Below are positions 16,700 through 23,106 of a stretch of DNA of 23,106 nucleotides, piece by piece; position 1 is the stretch's first letter, and each line of letters begins with the position of its first letter. The notes beneath the pieces were generated by a model. That model worked only from the letters and a program-made list of their open reading frames with translations. It ran no database searches and was not told the origin of the DNA. Source of the stretch: Zygnema cylindricum (lineage: Eukaryota > Streptophyta > Zygnematophyceae > Zygnematales > Zygnemataceae). The stretch spans positions 1-23,106 of the forward strand of contig JBBHKE010001161.1 of assembly GCA_037447655.1 (NCBI GenBank), read 5' to 3'. The translations under genes and the position numbers were made by a program.

Positions 16700-18465
16700 C
16701 ATCTTAGTTACCTTGTTTTTCACTTGTCTTTCTTGAAGTTTCTCTGTGCTTCTCCTCCCTCCTTCAAAATCTCAAGCTGGAATGGATGGTAATCTCAGAT
16801 TTCTCCGAATGGCTTCATCTCCCCCTATTTGTGGAGTCCATCTCCGGTCGCTCATCATCTATTTCCGGTCTTTCCTTATTCTCTTGGTTCCTATTATATT
16901 CCTCGGTTTGAGTTGGTAATTGTGGCTCCAAGAGAGAGTCATTCTCGGTTAGTTTTTCTTCTTTATCTGTAAAGTTCGGTTGAACCGACGTTCTTTAAAA
17001 AAAATCTGAATCTAACTCACATTCGGATTCAATTCTAATTCTGACCGGTTTAGTATATTTAAAGGGATCTATTGACTTTCCTTCATCCATAACTACTCAG
17101 TGTTTTACTAGGATAATATCTTCTTTTCCGAGATGATAAACTCTATATCCCTTTACATTTTTATCATATCCAAGTAAGTACCCCGACTTTCCCCTTGCAT
17201 CTAACTTCCAATCAGATTTTTCCGTGTTTAGACTAAAAACTTGACTTCCGAACACCTTTAAATGGGAGATATCTGGTTTTCTCCCGGTCCATCTTTCATA
17301 AGGTGTTTGACCTTTCACCGCCGAGGTGAGGACCCTATTCTTAAGGTAATTGGCACAGTCAATAGCTTCTGCCTAGAAGCGCTTTCTTATCTTTTTATCC
17401 AATAGCATACTACGGGCACTATCACTTAATGTCCAATTTAGTCTCTCGGCTACACCGTTTTGTTTGGATTCTTTAGGATAGTCTTTTGGTGTTGAACCCC
17501 TTGCTCTTTCAAATAATCCTCAAACTGATTAGAGTTGTATTCCCCCCCATTATCACTCCTCACTCTCTTTATAGGTGTCTCATGGAGCTACTCACTCCAT
17601 GCTTGATACTCTTTAAATAAGCCACTGCCTCAAATTTATTTTTCTAAAAATAATCTCTAGAATACCTTGACCAATCATCAGTGATAGTAAGCATAAATCT
17701 TTTCCCTCCAACTGACGACCCTTTGGCCGGTCCCCATATGTCAGTATGAACTAGATCTAGGACCTTTTCACCTTTATAGGTTCCAGTTTTTGGGAAAGGT
17801 ATATGGGCCTTACCTTGAGCACATTCACTATAGTCATCCAAGGTCTCATTATCTCCAAAATGAATTCCCTCAACTATTCTTATTTTCTTCATTTCTTTCA
17901 ATCTATATAGATGCACATGCCCCAATATTTTATGCCAAATCATCAAGTCACTTACACCGACATCGTAAACTCTCGTCTTTCCATTACCTAAATTCAGCCT
18001 TAACATTCCTTGGCTACCCTTTTCAGCTGTGAAATATACTTCATCCTCGTAGCTAGCAACAAAGACTCCATTCTTAGTACTAGTATGAAAACCCTTTTCA
18101 TCTAAAACTGATGTAGAGATAAGGTTTTTGTTCAACTCCGAAATAAAAAGGACATTGGAGAAAGTGACTATGGATGTCTTACCTTCAACTAAGATTTTCA
18201 GATCCACAAATCTCACTAAAGTAGTGGTAACTATTCTCCTATCCCCATACTCTATCTCCACAGTAGGGATCTTTCTCATTTTTGTAAACATATGTTTCTC
18301 TTTACACATATGTATAGAGGAACCTGAGTCAATGATCCAACCTTCTTCGAGAGCTTCTTTCACTCCGCCGAAGGCACACTTTTGCTTTTTTGGAATCTCG
18401 AGCTCTGTTTTCATCTGCAACTCCTCGTTGAGGAGGAGTTCTCCATCATCCTCATCGGAATCCTC
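16700..18465 (-). pseudogene. copia protease, integrase and integrase-RT linker, host copy II (broken)
   Basis: Continues gag on the minus strand. Protease: WIIDSGSSIHMC (about 18310-18345) keeps the DSG active site, followed by ALEEGW-type flanks and FSNVLFISELNKNLIST. The integrase zinc region follows, IWHKILGHVHLYRLKEM ... YSECAQGKAH, with the first cysteine of the C-X2-C pair read as Tyr. The integrase core has DLVHTDIWGP with the first catalytic Asp (about 17760), then after a frameshift RSDNGGEYNS with the second (about 17550) and QNGVAERLN with the catalytic Glu (about 17450), then KGQTPYERWTGRKPDISHLKVFG (17318 leftwards). 17097-16700 is a low-similarity Ser-rich linker with stops. 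The frame breaks at least near 17640, 17500 and 17365. The RT that should follow is at 12268 leftwards, beyond the nested element. Confidence 0.9.
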
Positions 18466-19364
18466 TCATGTTACTTGTGTTGCCACAAGTGCCTTCTTCT
18501 TTCCGCTGGCTGATCTACCGGTGTGCCCCTCTTTGAGTCTCAACTGCATCAACTTAGAACACTCCCCCATGTAATGTCCCGGCTTCTTAAAAAAATGACA
18601 AAGTTCCTTAGGGGGCCTAGATTCGGATCCATCCGATTGATTTCCTCTCCCTCCTCCTCCAAAGTTTCCATAAGGTTTCTTGGAATCTTGATTCCTCCAG
18701 TCAGTTCCAGCAGTTAAGGCTTGACTACTCTTTCCTCCTCTCCGAATCTCAATGGTGTTTTCCCGAACTAAAATCATCCCAACACCGTAATTCCAAATCC
18801 ATTGATTACCTGGCAAGTCCTAAACCCTATTAACGATGTTCTCATAATCATCCGGCAGTTTCATTAGTAAATTATTCACATTTTCTTTTTGGTTTCTTGT
18901 TTTCCAGCACTCTCCAACTCCATAAACAATCCAGACAAGTCATTATAAAAATCAAGCATCTTTCCTCCTTTGTAAACATATGTTTGTACCTTCTGATCTG
19001 CGAGCATCTGGTGCTGAATCGTTCCACTCTTGTAAATATTTACAAGAGCCTCCCACAACTCGGTCGCCTTGTCCACATTTAGGTGAGGGGTAGCAACTGC
19101 TTGAGTAAGACGCCCGAGAATAAAATAAGTTGCCACTGTATTGTTGAAGTCCCAGATTTCAGTATCATTTGCCTCTGTTTTCTAAACAGCCAATACCGGT
19201 ACCGATCTAGTAGCTATCGATGTGAGTTTTTCCTTCCCTTTGTCCAACATGATGCTTTCTCCATTATTATCTACCTCCTCTGCCTCCGCAGACCCTTCAA
19301 GAATCGAGCTCCTCCAAACCCAAAAGAACTCCCAAATTTGCAGCTGGCTGCCGCACACGACCAC
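18466..19364 (-). pseudogene. copia gag, host copy II (broken)
   Basis: Gag of the element started by LTR F. The N-terminal stretch (AEEVDNNGESIMLDKGKEK, 19290-19230) aligns with KEVDDQNCSVFEKGKGKE of element A. The UBN2-like core follows at 19136 (TYFILGRLTQAVATPHLNVD, KATELWEALVNIYKSGTI, YKGGKMLDFYNDLSGLFMEL), then after a break NTIEIRRGG and a Gly-rich stretch. The zinc knuckle reads CHFFKKPGHYMGEC (about 18580): the second cysteine is Phe. There are stops or shifts near 19185, 18875 and 18463. Inactive. Confidence 0.88.
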
Positions 19365-19473
19365 TCACAATGCCCTATAGCTGTTTTTCAAAAAGTGTAC
19401 CCCTTACATAGTTTCCCAGTATATGAACCCTGTTCCATTAAAAATGGGCACCCTAGAGGGTGGACCCATAAAC
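19365..19473 (-). other. leader of host copy II with conserved palindrome
   Basis: Between LTR F and gag. It carries ACCCTAGAGGGT at 19450-19461, identical to 1188-1199 in element A. No recognisable standard plant primer binding site. Confidence 0.5.
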
Positions 19474-19599
19474 TGTGATTATGTGACCTCCGTTGACCCA
19501 CAGAATGTCCAGTTCATATGAAGCCTCTAGGATATTAATTGCCCGCTTGACTTTCCCACTGAATAAGTGCCACCGTGGCATGCAAATATTCTGACCACC

Positions 19600-19713
19600 T
19601 TCACCCCTATGAAGGCCTGACTCTCGTGAGTCTAACACACAAAGAATCACTGAATGTTCACCCCTATGAAGGCCCGACTCTCGTGAGTGGAACACACAAA
19701 GAATCACTGAATT
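19600..19713 (-). repeat. 57-bp tandem duplication of two hairpins in LTR F
   Basis: Units 19600-19656 and 19657-19713 are nearly identical. Each holds one TTCACCCCTATGAA and one ACTCTCGTGAGT inverted repeat plus the spacer ACACACAAAGAATCACTGAAT, so LTR F has two more hairpins than its relatives. Confidence 0.88.
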
Positions 19714-20355
19714 TGCTCCCTGAGCATTAAGTTATGGCTGGCCAAAGATGCCCTATAAATACTGAAGGTCTCTCAAAGAGAGAGGTGCCTCAAAAAAAAT
19801 GTCTAAGTCCTAATTCCCTCTCTAAACCCCCTACTATTACTGTACTCAACCAATCAGAAGACTGTAAAGTACTAGAAGTACAGCTACCGCGCTACTTCTT
19901 ATACGGCCATGGTACGTCCTTGCTCTCCCGCTCACAGCTATAAGTTCCTGAGCCATGGTCGCTCTTCCTGTAATATCCGCCGTCCACTTATGGCTTGCTA
20001 CGTGTCATCTGCCGACATTGGCTCACAAACCGCCAAATGACCACTTCGGTGCGTTGGCTCCACTGTGAGCCGTCCGATTGGAAATCGACAATTAATCGCG
20101 TATGTTTAAATTCAACGTTGTTTCGTTTCGTAATCCGCGAAATGAAGTATGTAGATTGGTACGACCTTTAAATAAAAAACACACCCAAAACATTTAATGT
20201 TCCATTAGGACTACGCCGTACGATTATTATCACGTATGTCATAGGAGCAAATCCTAGTCTCGGCGTCTAACCTTTTAACAAAGACCTATGCCTCATGCTG
20301 CTCCCTTAGTTTGTCTTTCGTGACTGTTTAAGGTAGCCATGTTTAAGGTAGCCAT

Positions 20356-20407
20356 GGTTCTTCTTTGAGTCCTCAGTGACTACGACAAGTGTGAGGATTT
20401 GAGAACC
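20356..20407 (-). other. U3 hairpin with conserved loop, LTR F
   Basis: Stems GGTTCT/AGAACC and TCCTCA/TGAGGA enclose the loop ACTTGTCGTAGTCAC in LTR orientation (20376-20390). The outer stem shares no sequence with that of LTR C, yet both pair. Confidence 0.7.
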
Positions 20408-20474
20408 GAGGACTTAAGAAATTTCATAGACATATTGACAAAAGACAGAAAATAGAAAATACCCTTTTTCAACA

Positions 20475-20790
20475 CACAACAATATTTGTGACACTATCGC
20501 GAGTATCGATTGTGTGGAAAGATCTTTGTTCGTCCGAGGTGTCCCATATTATTCATTCGCGTCGGATTGATATTATACTACTCGATGGTGCACGCCGCAT
20601 GTTTGGACATATAATAATGTATATAATCGTACAGAAAATTTTCCATTTTTGCTGTTCCAAATTAGCGTTAACACTGAAATTAGAATAAACCTTTTTTTTT
20701 TTTATTTTCAAATTCTTAATTAGCGTCAATGACGGTATATTAACTTACACACTATTTAAACTTTGACACTAATAACGATGCGCGGTGTAG
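20475..20790. other. spacer without recognised feature
   Basis: About 315 bp between LTR F and the detached LTR fragment. AT-rich, with a T-run at 20691-20703. No coding signal or repeat match within the window. Confidence 0.5.
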
Positions 20791-21602
20791 TAGTAGTAGG
20801 TTCAGAGAGGGAGTTTAGGACTTAGAAAAATTTATGTTTCCGCCTCTCTCCCAGAGTGTATCTGTATTTATAGGCCATATTTGGCCAGCCAACCATAACT
20901 TAATGCCCATGGGAGCAAATTCAGTGTTTCTATTTGCTCTAGACTTAAGGGAGTTCAAACTACAAAGGGGTGTAGTCGGTAAGAGTTTTTGCCTGCCACA
21001 GTGGCAGTATCTCTAAGGGAAATTCAAAGTGGGGAATGTTGTCCAAAACACATGTTCAAGTTTTGCATTCTATGGTGCAACTGAGCACACAGAATGTCTT
21101 ATTCACAAGGGTGAAGCTGTATTCGGGTTTTGACTGTCAAGGTGTCAATCATTTGGGTTTGTATAAACTTAGAGTCTGCACTATCTAGATAAGCTTCTTT
21201 AGATCATTGATTTCTGTGGGGGAATGGAGCCCATAGAATTACATGTGACAACTTAGTTACCTTGTTATTCACTTGTCTTTCTTGAAGTCTCTTTCTGCTT
21301 CTCCTCCCTCTTTCAAAATCTGAAACTGGAATGGAGGGTATCTCGGATATCTCCGAATGACTTTATCTCCCCCTATCTGTGGAGTCCATCTCCGGTCGCT
21401 CATCATCTATTTCCGGTTTTTTCTTGTTCTCTTCCTCGGTTTGAGTTGGTAATTGTGGCTCCAAGAGAGAGTCATTCTCGGTTAGTTTTTCTTCTTCAAT
21501 ATGAATCTAACTCACATTCGGATTCAATTCTAATTCTGACCGGTTTAGTATATTTAAAGGGATCTACTAACTTTCCTTCATCCATAACTACCAAGTGTTT
21601 TA
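20791..21602 (+). repeat. fragment G: 3' LTR end plus host integrase-RT linker, detached junction copy
   Basis: Aligns from end to end with 16246-17107. 20791-21243 is the last 450 bp of a plus-strand LTR (TATA-like at 20864-20872; hairpins ACTT-AAGG-GAGT at 20943-20954, CTACA-AAGGGG-TGTAG at 20960-20975, CTGCC-ACAGT-GGCAG at 20993-21007 and TTCAC-AAGG-GTGAA at 21102-21115). It ends GAATTACA, then comes TGTGA (21244-21248), then 350 bp of the minus-strand linker. Both ends are abrupt and fall within the repeat, not at LTR edges. Confidence 0.88.
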
Positions 21603-22212
21603 TAGCGCTCGTGTGAGCGTTGGGGGCCTGGGAGTCCTCATGCTTCTATCCTTCCTTCTTTTTATCATCAATGTTTGTCTGTGGCATTACAACGAGCTCA
21701 AGCTTCTATCATCCTTTGATCGTCTATTACCATTATGGACCGTCGGCGTGTTCCGGAACTCCCTCCCTGTGATCCTCTGAGATTTGGGGACTTACGAGGT
21801 TGTTTTTGGTAGATTTTCAGTTAAATTGGGATTTAGTTAGGGCATTTTGGTTTTCGCCCTTGGTTCTGTCTTTATTTATGTGTTTGTTGCTTCTTTGGGT
21901 GCCTTTGTTTTACATGTCGATTTCATGTGTGTTCGTTGCTCTCGCCTTCTTTGTCTGTTTTGTTTGCTTCCCTCCACATTTAGTTTTTTAGTTTTAGCAT
22001 TGCTGCCTCTTTTTTTCCCCATGACCTTAAATGATTTACCATCGCGCTTTTCAATAAAGTCGATATTTTTCATTAAATGCAATGGGGCTTGCCTAAGTGT
22101 GAGGAGCGCGACAAGTTGAGACGGAGGTGAAGTGTATAAGAAATCTAAGGAGAAGGTAACTGGAGGGAGGCAAATATTGGGGTAGTAACGAGTCAACGTC
22201 AAACCCCCAACC
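21603..22212. other. unassigned sequence with one half of a diverged direct repeat
   Basis: The block at 21966-22016 (TTCCCTCCACAT..AG, TTTTAGCATTGCTGCCTCTTT) recurs in the same orientation at 22919-22972. Weaker similarity continues to the right in both (AATAAAGTCGATATTTTTCA against AGTAAAGTCGGTTATTTTAC). The repeats bracket the RT-like relic, so they may belong to one element. A minus-strand open frame (22256-21876) ends in a Lys/Arg-rich stretch that I do not recognise. Confidence 0.4.
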
Positions 22213-22745
22213 TCAACAAGGGCTAAGTCGAGATTTAATCGTAGGCAACGCCTCAAGGAGTTTTTTAAAGTCGGCGGCTACTACCTTATTGGCGATATGT
22301 TGCTGCACCCGTGAGTGACTGCTTTCGTGAGTGACGCTTCCGTGAGTGATGGCAGGGGATGAGGGTCGAGATAGAGGCGCCGCATTTTTGGCCCTGATCA
22401 GTAAAAGTAAACGGGTAGACAATAACGATTGTTAAAATGAGACGAGCCTTCGTCGACGATAGACATCGAATGGTCCTATACAACAATATCGTTCACCGCA
22501 ATTCTCTAACTTATGATAGATGCTACCAGAGTTGAACTACCCAAGTAAGCAGTTGGCGCCATGGTGGTTGTAGGATGCAAGCCAAGACCCCCGAAAGATG
22601 ATGGTAAAGCAAATGGTTGACGAGTCAGGAGCCCCTCCCGGTGATGAAATATACCACGGCCTACAAGTTGATGCAAGATCGCAAAGAGGCGATCATCAAA
22701 ATTTGAAACGAGATGGTAAGAACCACGGTTAAATTGTAGCATCAA
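22213..22745 (-). pseudogene. possible non-LTR reverse-transcriptase C-terminal relic
   Basis: Two minus-strand frames in line resemble the C-terminal part of LINE-like RT proteins of plants and algae. 22745-22506 contains ARGIF-like VGRGIFHHREGLL, then LPSSFGGLGLHPTTTMAPT and AYLGSSTLVASI, the pattern in which a GGLGL motif is followed by an AP-A-YLGS motif. After a shift, 22422-22213 reads HSRVQQHIANKVVAADFKKL. The likeness rests on recalled family patterns, not a search. No catalytic RT motif is in the window and the frames are broken. An unrelated protein remnant is possible. Confidence 0.42.
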
Positions 22746-23106
22746 AGAAATGAGGTTTAAATATTTATAGAAGCATATAACATGTGTATTATTTGGAGTT
22801 TTACGCCACTTTTGTCATTTGGACGTCAAAGCTGACATTGCACACATTTGTCAATATCGATGCCAACAAATACTTTCATGACCCCTTGCTTATCCATTGC
22901 TTTCGCCTTGCTTATCCTTTGGTTCCCTCCACATGCAGTTTTTTCAATTTTAGCATTGCTGCCTCTTTTTGTTACCAAGGAGTAAAGTCGGTTATTTTAC
23001 TTAGTAGAAGGTTGTATGTGCTAACGTCATGAAAACGGACAAGAATAGTGTTGCAGTTATAGATTAAAGTATGGACGTCGGATATTACACCATGGTTAAT
23101 CGACCG
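22746..23106. other. window end: second half of the direct repeat, otherwise nothing seen
   Basis: Holds the repeat copy at 22919-22972 noted under 21603-22212. The plus-strand open frame at 22784-23032 crosses it and shows no known motif. Confidence 0.4.

Larger units (their letters stand above)
19474..20474 (-). repeat. LTR F, 5' LTR of host copy II
   Basis: About 1001 bp; in its own orientation it starts TGTTGAAAAAGGG at 20474 and ends TAATCACA at 19474, with gag just downstream. It holds the U3 hairpin (20356-20407), a TATA-like TATTTATAG (complement of 19752-19760) and the U5 hairpins TGCTC-AGG-GAGCA (19714-19726), GACTC-ACGA-GAGTC (19619-19632), CTTCA-TAGGGG-TGAAG (19599-19614) and TGCCA-CGG-TGGCA (19568-19580). 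Two of these are tandemly duplicated. CACAA (20475-20479) is the possible target duplication; the element's other end is lost. Confidence 0.87.

Noticed and set aside
21595-22119. Hydrophobic plus-strand frames (possible membrane protein)
   Set aside because: T-rich composition gives Phe/Leu/Val-rich frames; two frames overlap, the start lies in the retroelement linker, and no family is recognised.

Overview
This is nuclear DNA from a photosynthetic plant. The only recognisable host gene is the first exon of a chloroplast STN7/Stt7-type state-transition kinase (7779-8564, minus). Nearly everything else is decayed Ty1/copia LTR retrotransposon, with Gag, protease, integrase (RSDNGGEY, NGVAER) and RT (YVDD) motifs still readable. 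I cannot name the species. Heavy nested retroelement load and the lack of a second kinase exon suggest a genome with long introns or much broken gene debris.

Layout. 1-2223: 5' end of a minus-strand copia element (LTR A, leader, gag, start of protease) running out of the left edge. LTR A sits inside the RT/RNase H relic of an older minus-strand element (host copy I, 2224-3137). That relic is in turn split at its RT start by a plus-strand gag-only element (LTR B 3138-4396, gag to 5154), whose gag is cut by the 3' LTR of a third, minus-strand element (LTR C 5155-6162, RNase H 6176-6995). 7000-7778: pyrimidine-rich and tandem-repeat sequence, probably intron. 7779-8564: STN7-like exon; a 14-bp inverted repeat covers its start codon. 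8608-9927: upstream region without a gene. 9928-10895: probable PIF/Harbinger-like (Tourist) MITE. 11165-20474: a second, fuller host copy on the minus strand (LTR F, gag, protease, integrase, RT, truncated in RNase H), interrupted by a complete plus-strand gag-only element (LTR D 12269-13527, internal, LTR E 15450-16694) flanked by the 5-bp target duplication TGTGA. 20791-21602: a detached third copy of the right-hand junction. 21603-23106: a non-LTR RT-like relic and a diverged direct repeat.

Main points. (1) The same nested insertion, at the same base with the same TGTGA flank, is seen at three loci, so the composite was copied after it formed. (2) All LTRs share the ends TGTtGAAA...AATTACA. 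Downstream of their TATA-like box they carry a series of short perfect hairpins with AGGG/AAGG-type loops; between copies the stems differ by paired changes. (3) A larger U3 hairpin keeps its 15-nt loop (ACTTGTCGTAGTCAC type) while stem sequence changes. (4) The plus-strand LTRs carry an antisense tRNA-like A/B-box module. The plus-strand element has no pol; it probably depended on the minus-strand family, whose LTR ends it shares. No pol region here is intact, so none of these elements looks able to move by itself.
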